DNA of 64,000 nt from contig NZ_JAOEEA010000010.1 in assembly GCF_029837695.1 (NCBI RefSeq), positions 124,001 to 188,000 on the forward strand, written 5' to 3'. The position numbers were made by a program, and so were the translations under genes. Below, in pieces: positions 46,566 through 54,698 of this stretch; position 1 is the stretch's first letter; every line of letters starts with the position of its first letter. The stretch comes from Pseudomonas sp. GD04019 (GTDB lineage: Bacteria > Pseudomonadota > Gammaproteobacteria > Pseudomonadales > Pseudomonadaceae). The notes beneath the pieces are model-generated. The model did not search any database. It worked only from the letters and a program-made list of their open reading frames with translations, and was not told the origin of the DNA.

Positions 46566-48296
46566 TTAGTCGGCCCTGACTTGAACGTTTTGCGGAGTTT
46601 GCAGGCTCTGCGCCAATTCGACCAGCTGGACGAACTCGCCACGCAAGCCGAACGGGTCCTCGCCCTTGGCGCCACGTGCCAGCTTGGCACTGTCGGCCAG
46701 CGAGAAGTTGCCAGTGTATTGACCATCGCGCAGCTGTTGGGCAAAGGCGGCTACCGCGGCGGCGAAGCGTAGATCGTCGCTGGCATTAGCGATAGGCGTC
46801 GCTTCGTTCTTGGCAATCGGGCGCTCGACCAGCTTGCTGGCACCGCCCTCCGGCGCCTTGTAGCGCAGGCGCAACCAGGCGATCTCGCCGGCCTTGCCCT
46901 GTTCCTTGACTTGGGCATAGCGCAGTGGCTCCAGCCAGCCCTTGGCGCCCACCGGCACCACTTCGTACAAGGCTGTAACGGTATGCCCGGCGCCGATCTC
47001 GCCGGCATCGACCTTGTCGTTGCTGAAGTCTTCACGCTTCAGGGCGCGGTTCTCGTAGCCCAGCAGGCGGTATTCGCTGACCTCGGCCGGGTTGAACTCG
47101 ACCTGGATCTTCACATCCTTGGCCACCACGGCCAGGGTCGAACTGAGCTGGTCGACCAGCACCTTGCGCGCCTCGCGCAGGTTGTCGATGTAGGCGTAGT
47201 TGCCGTCGCCGGCATCGGCCAGCTGTTCCATCAGTTGCTCGTTGTAGTTGTCGGTGCCGAAGCCCAGGGTGGTCAGCGACACACCGGTCTTGCGCTTGTC
47301 GGCGGCCAGTTGCTTGAGCGTCTCGAAGTCGCTGATACCGACATTGAAGTCACCATCGGTGGCCAGCAGGATGCGGTTGATGCCGCCCTTGAGCAGGCCC
47401 TTCTGCGCTTCCTGATAGGCCAGCTGGATGCCCGACTCGCCGGCAGTGGAGCCACCCGCGGTGAGTTGATCGATGGCAGCACGAATCTTGGACTTCTCGC
47501 TACCGGCGGTGGACTCCAGCACCACGCTGGCATTGCCGGCATAGGTGACCAAGGCCACGCGGTCCTGCGGGCGCAGCTGATCGACCAGCAGCTTGAGGGT
47601 GCTCTGCACCATCGGCAGGCCTTCGCGACGATCCATGGAGCCGGACACGTCGACCAGGAACACCAGGTTGGCCGGTGGCAACTCGGCGGCGCTCAGATCG
47701 GCGGCCTTGATCGCCACGCGCAGCAGACGGGTCTCGGGATTCCACGGGGTTGTTGCCAACTCGGTGGCAACGCTGAACGGCACGTCGCCCTCGGGCTTGG
47801 GATAGGCGTAGGGGAAGTAATTGACCAGCTCCTCCAGGCGTACCGCGTCCTTGGGCGGCAGGCTGCCGTCGTTGAGGAAGCGCCGTACGTTGGCGTAGGC
47901 ACCGGTGTCCACGTCGATGCTGAAGGTCGATACCGGCTGCTGGGCCACGGCCTGCACCGGGCTGCTCTCGATCTTCTGGTACTGCTCGCGGTAGACGTCC
48001 TGGTAGCCGAAGGCGGCGCTATCAGCCATCGGCGCCGGGGCGATCATCGGCACGCTTTGCGGCATGGCCTTGCGCGCCTCCAGGGCACCGGCCACGACCG
48101 ACGGGGCGTAGGCGGCGTTGGCGTCGACCTCCTCGCGCAGCACCTCTTGCTTCATCTTGGGCTCCGCCACCTTGGGTACCACGAGGCTGGTGGCAGGCTC
48201 ATCGTTGGAGGCGCTACAGGCGGCCAGGCCCAGCAACAGGGTGGCACCGAAGCCGGCGAGCAGGGGTTGGCGGATCAGAACGGTGATGCTGGACAT
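46566..48296 (-). CDS. VWA-domain lipoprotein (YfbK-like)
   Basis: 576 residues. Lipoprotein signal with Cys27 (LLLGLAACS). A YfbK-type N-terminal region (STFSIDVDTGAYANVRRFLNDG), VWA domain from about 210 with intact MIDAS (D216-x-S218-x-S220 in FLVDVSGSMD), and a C-terminal DUF3520-like region. It should bind ligands through a metal at the cell envelope. It heads an operon with the ECF sigma and anti-sigma-like genes. Confidence 0.9.
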   Translation of the reverse strand: MSSITVLIRQPLLAGFGATLLLGLAACSASNDEPATSLVVPKVAEPKMKQEVLREEVDANAAYAPSVVAGALEARKAMPQSVPMIAPAPMADSAAFGYQDVYREQYQKIESSPVQAVAQQPVSTFSIDVDTGAYANVRRFLNDGSLPPKDAVRLEELVNYFPYAYPKPEGDVPFSVATELATTPWNPETRLLRVAIKAADLSAAELPPANLVFLVDVSGSMDRREGLPMVQSTLKLLVDQLRPQDRVALVTYAGNASVVLESTAGSEKSKIRAAIDQLTAGGSTAGESGIQLAYQEAQKGLLKGGINRILLATDGDFNVGISDFETLKQLAADKRKTGVSLTTLGFGTDNYNEQLMEQLADAGDGNYAYIDNLREARKVLVDQLSSTLAVVAKDVKIQVEFNPAEVSEYRLLGYENRALKREDFSNDKVDAGEIGAGHTVTALYEVVPVGAKGWLEPLRYAQVKEQGKAGEIAWLRLRYKAPEGGASKLVERPIAKNEATPIANASDDLRFAAAVAAFAQQLRDGQYTGNFSLADSAKLARGAKGEDPFGLRGEFVQLVELAQSLQTPQNVQVRAD

Positions 48297-48360
48297 GGCG
48301 GGTTCTCCTCGGGCGAAAAGTCCATTCGCCTGGGTAGACGCAGCGCCATGTCGGTCCGGG

Positions 48361-49497
48361 TTAAGCCCCCTGCGAAATTCCCTCGGCGGCCCGGGTGGCG
48401 GCCTGCTGGTGGAACTCGCGGAAGCTGATCATGCGCCTGGCCGCCGGGTCCCAGAGTTTGAGATTCAGGCAGCGCCAGATATCGCGCGGATGCAACGAGG
48501 TGACCGTCGGCTCGCGCAGCGCCGGGATCGCCGCCATCGCCTCGGGCAGGCGATAGAAGGGAATCGTCGAGTTGGCGTGGTGCACGTGGTGGTAGCCGAT
48601 GTTGGCGGTGAACCAGGCCATGATCGGCCCCGTGCGCATATAGCTGGAGGAATGGATCGCGGTCTCCACGTAGTCCCAGTCCTCGCCCTGTGGATAGCGC
48701 GCGCCGGGGAAGTTGTGCTGGCAGTAGAACATGTACACGCCCAGCGCCGAGCCGACCAGGATGGGGATCAGCAGCAGGTACAGCAGCAGGTCGGGGGCGA
48801 AGTGCGACAGCAGCAGCACCGTGGCCAGGTTCAGCGACAGGGCCAGCAGCGACCACCAGCGGTGGCGGGGCTGGGTGATCAGCGAAACCAGGCAGATGCT
48901 GAATACGAAGATGGTCTGCGAGCCGAGCAGGATCATCAGCGGGTGGCGGGCGACGTGGTAGCGCAGGCGCTTCCAGGTGCTGGCGCGGGCGTATTCCTCG
49001 GTGGAGATCAGCGGGAAGGTGCCCAGGTCGGTGTGGGTGGACAGCAGCGGCAGGCGTCCCTGCTCCGCACCAACGTACTGGCAGCTGTGGCCGTGGTGGT
49101 AGTCGTGGGACTGCTTCCACAGGGTGGGCGGCGCCAGCAACATCAGGCCGTACCCCTTGAAGAACAGGTCGGCGAAGCGCGAGCCGCGCAGGATCGCGCC
49201 ATGCATGTAGTCGTGGAACAGCACGAACATGCGCACCAGCGCCAAGCCGAGGAGCACGCTGAACACCAGGCGCAGCGGCCACCACAGCGGCGTGGCGGCG
49301 CCAGCGCCGAACAGCGCCAGCGCCGCGAAGCTGGTCCAGAAGTGCCACCAGCTGCGGCGCCGGTCTTCGACGGCGAAGGGCAGCGTCTGGCGGATCAGCT
49401 CCTTGCCGAAGCGCGCCAGTTCCTCGCGGCTCAGCGCGTCGGTGGGCCAGGGCACAGCCGTTTCCGCGGTTTGCCCCTGGGGCTCGTGGACCGTCAT
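48361..49497 (-). CDS. Membrane fatty acid desaturase (third desaturase)
   Basis: 378 residues from MTVHEPQGQTAET with GAGGAAGG upstream; the longer frame to 49575 overlaps the amidase. Four or more membrane helices and three His boxes: FHDYMHG, SHDYHHGHSCQ and YHHVHHAN. Diiron membrane desaturase/hydroxylase family. It follows the amidase by 14 bases on the same transcript, divergent from the FAAL operon. It probably works on the same lipid chain, by inference. Confidence 0.88.
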   Translation of the reverse strand: MTVHEPQGQTAETAVPWPTDALSREELARFGKELIRQTLPFAVEDRRRSWWHFWTSFAALALFGAGAATPLWWPLRLVFSVLLGLALVRMFVLFHDYMHGAILRGSRFADLFFKGYGLMLLAPPTLWKQSHDYHHGHSCQYVGAEQGRLPLLSTHTDLGTFPLISTEEYARASTWKRLRYHVARHPLMILLGSQTIFVFSICLVSLITQPRHRWWSLLALSLNLATVLLLSHFAPDLLLYLLLIPILVGSALGVYMFYCQHNFPGARYPQGEDWDYVETAIHSSSYMRTGPIMAWFTANIGYHHVHHANSTIPFYRLPEAMAAIPALREPTVTSLHPRDIWRCLNLKLWDPAARRMISFREFHQQAATRAAEGISQGA

Positions 49498-49511
49498 CGC
49501 GCCTTCCTCGC

Positions 49512-50981
49512 TCAAGCCAGGGCCGGTGTGGCTGCCTGCAGCTGCAGGAACAGCTCGGGCCGCCGCTGCTTCCAAGGCTGTGCCTGTTCGAGCTGGCCGG
49601 CCAGACGCAGCAGCAGTGCCTCACCACCGAACTCGGCGCTGAGCATCAGGCCGATCGGCAGCCCCTCGGCGTTCCAGTGCAGCGGCAGGGAGATGGCCGG
49701 CTGCCCGGAGGCGTTATGGATGGCGGTGAAGGGGCTGTAGTCGAGCAGCGGCGCGTAGGCCTTCTCCACGTCCTCTTCCTGCACGTCGACCACGCCATTG
49801 CGGATCGGCGGTGTCGCCAGGGTCGGAGTCAGCCAGCAGTCGTAGGTCTGATGGAAACGCGCCATCTCCCGACCGACCTGCTGCAGCACCAGCTCGGACA
49901 ACTGGTATTCCACGGCGCTGACGGCACGGCCGCGCTGCTGCACCGCACGGGTCAGGCCTTCCAGCTCGCCCTCCTGCGGTGGGCGCCCCAGCTGCAGGCT
50001 CATCAGCTCCACGGCGAAGGCGATGCCGGAGAACCACAGGGTGGTAAAGGCGCCGACGAAGCTCTCCGGCTCGATCTGCGGCTGCGCCTCCTCGACCATA
50101 TGGCCGAGCGATTCGAGCAGCCTGGCGGTTTTCTCCACCGCCTCGATGCAATCGGGATGCAGCGGCCGCCCGGCCGGATCGACGCGGGAGAAGGCGATGC
50201 GCAGCTTTCCGGGCTCACGACCGACCTCGTCGAGGAAAGCGCCGTTCATCACCGGAGCACGGTAGGGATCACCCGGCACCACGCCGTGGGTGGCGTCCAG
50301 CAAGGCGGCGCTGTCACGCACCGTGCGGGTCAGCACATGCTCGTCGAGCAGGCCGCTGAGCAGTTCGCCGAAATCGGGGGCCAGCGAGTTGCGCGCCCGG
50401 GTCGGCTTGAGCCCGACCAGGCCGCAGCACGAGGCGGGAATGCGGATCGAGCCGCCACCGTCGTTGCCATGGGCCGCCGGCACCATGCCGCAGGCTACCG
50501 CCGCCGCGGCGCCACCGCTGGAGCCGCCCGTCGAGTAGTCCAGATTCCAGGGATTGCGCGCCGGCCCGTAGAAGGCGCACTCGGTGGTCGGCAGGATGCC
50601 GAACTCCGGGGTATTGGATTTGCCGATGAAGTTCAGCCCCGCCTTGCGCCAGCGGCTGACCAGCTCGCAGTCCTGCTCCATCACCCGCTCGCGCAACATG
50701 CGCGACGACAGCGCCGACGGCATGCCCTGGCAATCACCGAGGATGTCCTTGAGCAGGAAGGGCACGCCGTGCAGCGGGCCGGCAGGCGTGGCCCGGTCCT
50801 GTTGCGCCGCCAGCGCCCTGGCCATGTCGTAGGCCTTGTAGACCACCGCGTTGGTCGCGGGGTTGAGAGCCTCGATGCGGCGGATAGATTCCTCTACCAG
50901 TTCCGACGGCTTTACCTCGCGCTTGCTGACCAACTCGGCCAGCCCGAGGGCATCGAATTCCGCGTATTCGGTAAAGGGCAT
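49512..50981 (-). CDS. Amidase-signature hydrolase (FAAH-like family)
   Basis: 489 residues of the amidase signature family. The catalytic triad is visible: Lys in [10 protein letters not shown], cis-Ser and nucleophile Ser in [36 protein letters not shown]. The family includes fatty acid amide hydrolase, aryl amidases and GatA; length and lack of gatB/C argue against GatA. Its divergent position beside a fatty-amine-type cluster makes a fatty amide substrate attractive but unproven. Confidence 0.9.
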   Translation of the reverse strand: MPFTEYAEFDALGLAELVSKREVKPSELVEESIRRIEALNPATNAVVYKAYDMARALAAQQDRATPAGPLHGVPFLLKDILGDCQGMPSALSSRMLRERVMEQDCELVSRWRKAGLNFIGKSNTPEFGILPTTECAFYGPARNPWNLDYSTGGSSGGAAAAVACGMVPAAHGNDGGGSIRIPASCCGLVGLKPTRARNSLAPDFGELLSGLLDEHVLTRTVRDSAALLDATHGVVPGDPYRAPVMNGAFLDEVGREPGKLRIAFSRVDPAGRPLHPDCIEAVEKTARLLESLGHMVEEAQPQIEPESFVGAFTTLWFSGIAFAVELMSLQLGRPPQEGELEGLTRAVQQRGRAVSAVEYQLSELVLQQVGREMARFHQTYDCWLTPTLATPPIRNGVVDVQEEDVEKAYAPLLDYSPFTAIHNASGQPAISLPLHWNAEGLPIGLMLSAEFGGEALLLRLAGQLEQAQPWKQRRPELFLQLQAATPALA

Positions 50982-51363
50982 CGCACTCTCCTGACTAGTT
51001 GTTCATTCAACGCAACGCAATCTTGAAAAGTGGCTGTCACAGGCCTGTGTAAGTGTTCGAAATAACGCCACCAATTCCAATAGCGCTGGCTTTGCAATAT
51101 CGCGAAATATAGAACCTGTCGGTTCACATATAAGGACACCAAAAGACCGGAAATCCTTCGGGAGTTGAACTCGTCGACATATCGGACCGTTTGTCGAATA
51201 TGCGGTAGGCAGAGAGATGGCAGATATACGCCGTTTGGAGTATTCCCTTCGGATAGATGCTTCAAGAGGATGAATGCGGCAAAGCCTTCTACGCAGACGG
51301 CTCCGGTTGTTCGAAATAATGGTCATAGAAGATCGATATAAGTGATCGGGGAAAGTTGAGCAC
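50982..51363. promoter_or_regulatory. AT-rich divergent promoter region of the lipid cluster
   Basis: 382 bases with clearly lower GC than the flanking genes, lying between the divergent amidase and FAAL starts. It holds a TGGAGTA half-site at 51236-51242 that matches the arm of the palindrome at 54214. Short ORFs here look non-coding. No terminator or RNA seen. Confidence 0.55.
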
Positions 51364-53214
51364 ATGATCGAAAAAGAGCATAACCAGCACCTCTCTTACG
51401 CAAACTTTGCCGAGAGTCTGCAACACCACGCCCGGACCATTCCCGATCAACTCGCCTACCGACTTCTGCTGGATGGCCGCGACAGCCAGATCACCATCAC
51501 CTTTGCCGAACTGGACCTGGCCGCCCGCGCCACGGCCGCCACCTTGCAACGCCATTGCGCGCCTGGCGACCGGGTGCTGATCCTGCTCAAACCCGGCCTC
51601 GACTATGTGACCGGGTTCCTCGCCTGCCTGTATGCCGGCCTGATCGCGGTGCCCGCCTACCCGCCGGGCGCCACCAAGACCCTGGATCGCCTGGATGGCA
51701 TCCTCGGCGACTGCAACCCGGCGGCGGCCCTGACCACCCGGGAAGACACCGAGGCGATTCGCACCCGCTTGGCCGAGACGGCGCCGGCCACCCGGGTGCT
51801 GGACATCACCCAGCTCGACACCAGCGCCAGCGACTGGAACCCGGTCGCGGTCACCCGCGCCGACGCGGCCTTCCTGCAGTACACCTCCGGCTCCACCGGC
51901 ACGCCCAAGGGCGTGGTGGTCACCCACGGCAACCTGATCCACAACTCGCAGAGCATCCACGAGAACTTCTCCACCCATCAGGGCAGCCACAACGTCAGCT
52001 GGCTGCCGCCGTACCACGACATGGGCCTGATCGGCGGCATCCTGCAGTCGGTCTACGTCGGCTACCCCTGCACCCTGATGGCGCCGATTCACTTCCTGCA
52101 ACGCCCGCTGCGCTGGCTGCAGGCCATCAGCAAGTACCGCGGCACCATCAGCGGCGGGCCCAACTTCGCTTACGAGCTGTGCCTGAAGAAGGTCAAGGAC
52201 GAGGAACTGGCCGACCTCGACCTCAGTTGCTGGGAGATCGCCTACAACGGCGCCGAACACGTAAGGGCGCAGACCCTCGAATCCTTCCATGCCAGGTTCT
52301 CCCGCTGCGGCTTCCGCAGCGGTGCCGCCTTCCCCTGCTACGGCCTGGCCGAAGGCACCCTGCTGGTAACCTGCGACCGCGCCCTGCGCGAACCGGTGAT
52401 CCGCCACTTCCATGCCCCGCTGCTCGAAGACAACCGCGCCGAGCCGGTGGCCAACGCCTTCGTCATGGAGTCACCGGAGGTGCGGGTGCGCACCCTGGTC
52501 AGCAGCGGGCGCGGCATTCCTGGCCACGAGCCTTTCATCGGTGACCCGCAGACTGGCGAACGCCTGCCCGAGGGCCACGTCGGCGAGATCTGCGTGGTCG
52601 GCGACAGCGTCGCCCAGGGCTACTGGCGGCGTCCGGAGAGCACCGCCGAGGCATTCCTCCCGGCGCGCCCGGAGCAGGCCGAGCACAGCAGCTACTTCCG
52701 CAGCGGCGATCTCGGCTTCCTGCTCGATGGCGAGCTGTATGTCACCGGCCGCCTCAAGGACCTGATCATCCTCAACGGCGTCAACCACCATCCCGGCGAT
52801 ATCGAGAGCACGGTATTCCGCGCCGACGAGAGCTTCCGTCCGGACGGTTCGGCCGTGTTCAGCGTCGACCTGGGGGACAGCGAACAACTGGTGGTGGCCC
52901 AGGAAGTGGAGCGGCGCTCCGTCCGCCAGCTGGACGTGGCCCGCGTGCTGGCCGATATCAAGGCCGACCTCTGGCAACAGCACCGGGTGGCACAACCGAT
53001 AGTCCTGCTGGTATTCGGCGGCACGCTGCCGCGCACATCCAGCGGCAAGGTCAGGCGGCAGGAGTGTCGCCGCCTGTTCGAGCCATTGATCCGCACGCTG
53101 CAGGAGGAATTGCCGGCGGACAGCATCGAGGTGAGCAGGAAAGTCGTGGTCGCCGAGCTCGGCGGTCGCGTCCTGCTCGATTCCACCCTCAACAGCCAGA
53201 CCCTGGAAGCATGA
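51364..53214 (+). CDS. Fatty acyl-AMP ligase (FAAL)
   Basis: 616 residues. Adenylate-forming enzyme with P-loop LQYTSGSTGTPKG (171-183), FAAL-type AVPAYPPGATKTL and SWLPPYHDMGLIGGILQSVY, A5 region CYGLAEGTLLVT, and the C-terminal GRLKDLIILNGVNHHPGDIE. FAALs activate free fatty acids as acyl-AMP and load them on an ACP phosphopantetheine rather than CoA. Its TGA overlaps the start of the LuxR gene. Confidence 0.95.
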   Translation: MIEKEHNQHLSYANFAESLQHHARTIPDQLAYRLLLDGRDSQITITFAELDLAARATAATLQRHCAPGDRVLILLKPGLDYVTGFLACLYAGLIAVPAYPPGATKTLDRLDGILGDCNPAAALTTREDTEAIRTRLAETAPATRVLDITQLDTSASDWNPVAVTRADAAFLQYTSGSTGTPKGVVVTHGNLIHNSQSIHENFSTHQGSHNVSWLPPYHDMGLIGGILQSVYVGYPCTLMAPIHFLQRPLRWLQAISKYRGTISGGPNFAYELCLKKVKDEELADLDLSCWEIAYNGAEHVRAQTLESFHARFSRCGFRSGAAFPCYGLAEGTLLVTCDRALREPVIRHFHAPLLEDNRAEPVANAFVMESPEVRVRTLVSSGRGIPGHEPFIGDPQTGERLPEGHVGEICVVGDSVAQGYWRRPESTAEAFLPARPEQAEHSSYFRSGDLGFLLDGELYVTGRLKDLIILNGVNHHPGDIESTVFRADESFRPDGSAVFSVDLGDSEQLVVAQEVERRSVRQLDVARVLADIKADLWQQHRVAQPIVLLVFGGTLPRTSSGKVRRQECRRLFEPLIRTLQEELPADSIEVSRKVVVAELGGRVLLDSTLNSQTLEA

Positions 53215-54089
53215 GCTTCCTCTCGGGCAGCGCCCTGCTCCGGGCCCCGGCCACCAGCCTGCTCCCTCGTACGCTGAGGGCACCGCTGGCGGCCGTGTAT
53301 GACGGCGAACGCAACTCGCCGCCGGTGCTCCCCCTGTTGCCGGAAGCCAATCAGGAGCGTCTGAGCCTAGTGAGGATGCTTACCGCCATCGCCTCGGTAC
53401 GCACCATCGACGACCTCAAGCTGCGCACCCAGCAGGCCCTGGCGATGTACCTGCCGTGCGAACACTTCATCTTCGCCAGCGGCCGGATCAGGGCGCACCG
53501 CGCCTTCGTCTACAACCTGATCCATACGGACGCCATGTCGGAACAGTGCCTGGGCGAGATCGTCGGCAACGAAGGCATGGTGCCGCCGCTGGACATCGAC
53601 CTGGCCGAGCACTACGGGCGACCCAAGTTCACCACCACCAGCGAGATGAAGACCCCGACCGAGCGCATCTGGGCCGATATCTTCCGCCGCCACGGCATCG
53701 CCAACGTGGCCTGGATGGTGCTCCCCGGGCTGCAGCGCAACACCTTCACCGGCTACTACTTCATTAACGCGACCGCGGACATCAGCCACGAGAACAAACT
53801 GCGCATGACCGTGCTGGCGCCCTACCTGCACATCGCACTGAACCGTGTGCGCGGCAGCAAGCAGCTGCGTGAGCAGCAGAACGACAGGGGCAGCCCACAG
53901 GCCTCTTCGCTGCTGTCGAGCCGGGAAACCGAGATCGCCCGCTGGGTGGTGCGCGGCAAGACCAACTGGGAGATCGGCCAGATCCTCGGCATCAGCGACA
54001 AGACGGTGAAGACCCACATGCAGAACATCCTCAGCAAACTGCATGCATCGAGTCGGGCGCAGATCGCCGCCTTATTCTCCGACGAATAA
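53211..54089 (+). CDS. LuxR-family transcriptional regulator (EpsA-like)
   Basis: 292 residues from ATG 53211 (ATGA overlap with FAAL); the frame from 53064 is a shadow. C-terminal LuxR HTH (LSSRETEIARWVVRGKTNWEIGQILGISDKTVKTHMQNIL). The N-terminal ~180 residues (YLPCEHFIFASGR ... WADIFRRHGIANVAWMVLP) resemble the EpsA-type sensory domain more than a classical acyl-homoserine-lactone domain. It likely controls the cluster it lies in. Ligand unknown. Confidence 0.85.
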   Translation: MSFLSGSALLRAPATSLLPRTLRAPLAAVYDGERNSPPVLPLLPEANQERLSLVRMLTAIASVRTIDDLKLRTQQALAMYLPCEHFIFASGRIRAHRAFVYNLIHTDAMSEQCLGEIVGNEGMVPPLDIDLAEHYGRPKFTTTSEMKTPTERIWADIFRRHGIANVAWMVLPGLQRNTFTGYYFINATADISHENKLRMTVLAPYLHIALNRVRGSKQLREQQNDRGSPQASSLLSSRETEIARWVVRGKTNWEIGQILGISDKTVKTHMQNILSKLHASSRAQIAALFSDE

Positions 54090-54440
54090 CAGATAACTCC
54101 TTCCGGATATAACTGGAACGACAGTGTTGAACTGTCGTCCCATATCGCCGCTCGCCTAAGATAATTCATGACATTTATATGCCAGCGCAGAAGTCACAAA
54201 TAAGCGGTGCCATTACTCCATCTGGAGTATTGAGCGCGCAACATTGGACACCCAACATCGCAACTCCCAAGTGATATCCCACAAGGAAACACTTGTCCTC
54301 GAGAGTAATTCCGCAAGCACCATAAAAATAACTATTCGTGCCCTCGGGCATTCTTGCCGCTGCGCTTACAACACCCAAGTCTTATTCCACTTCGTGGCGA
54401 TATGGACCTTTTATATGGACAGGGAACTTGTGGAGGACAT
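54090..54440 (+). promoter_or_regulatory. AT-rich intergenic region before the ACP gene
   Basis: 351 bases, AT-rich, with no convincing gene. It contains the perfect palindrome listed at 54214, an ACTCC-TTCC-GGA partial copy near 54095, and the ACP ribosome site (GGAGG at 54432). It probably holds the promoter for the ACP-to-monooxygenase operon. Confidence 0.55.
54214..54229. promoter_or_regulatory. Palindromic operator candidate (LuxR-box-like)
   Basis: TACTCCA-TC-TGGAGTA, perfect 7-bp arms. The same TGGAGTA arm occurs upstream of FAAL (51236-51242). It is a candidate site for the LuxR-type regulator encoded just upstream. Confidence 0.5.
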
Positions 54441-54692
54441 GTGCATATTGACGAGATAACCGCCTCTGTCACGGCAACCGTGGCTGGGCTACTGGAACTC
54501 GATTCGAGCTCCCTCGATCTGGAGCGCTCGTTCCACGAGATGGGCGTCGACTCGGTGCTCATCGTCGGGCTCTCCGCCGAGTTCGAGGATCTCTTCGGCA
54601 TCTCGCTGGACCCCGAGTTCGCCTACCAGCATGACAGCGTGCGCAAGATCAGCGCGCACCTGCATTCCGTCATCACCGCGGATGCGAGGTAA
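54441..54692 (+). CDS. Discrete acyl carrier protein
   Basis: 83 residues from GTG 54441, behind GGAGG; an ATG at 54402 in the same frame has no ribosome site. Typical four-helix ACP; phosphopantetheine serine is Ser38 in EMGVDSVLIVGLSAE (DSV in place of DSL). It lies six bases before the aminotransferase-reductase gene. It should carry the acyl chain loaded by the FAAL and presented to the desaturases, dehydrogenase and reductase. Confidence 0.92.
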   Translation: MHIDEITASVTATVAGLLELDSSSLDLERSFHEMGVDSVLIVGLSAEFEDLFGISLDPEFAYQHDSVRKISAHLHSVITADAR

Positions 54693-54698
54693 GCCAGC

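Noticed and set aside
51003..51365. Minus-strand ORFs (120 and 117 codons) in the gap before FAAL
   Set aside because: AT-rich promoter region; no ribosome site or family similarity, odd amino-acid composition.
54244..54459. 71-codon ORF before the ACP gene
   Set aside because: Overlaps the ACP start and ribosome site in another frame; no similarity.
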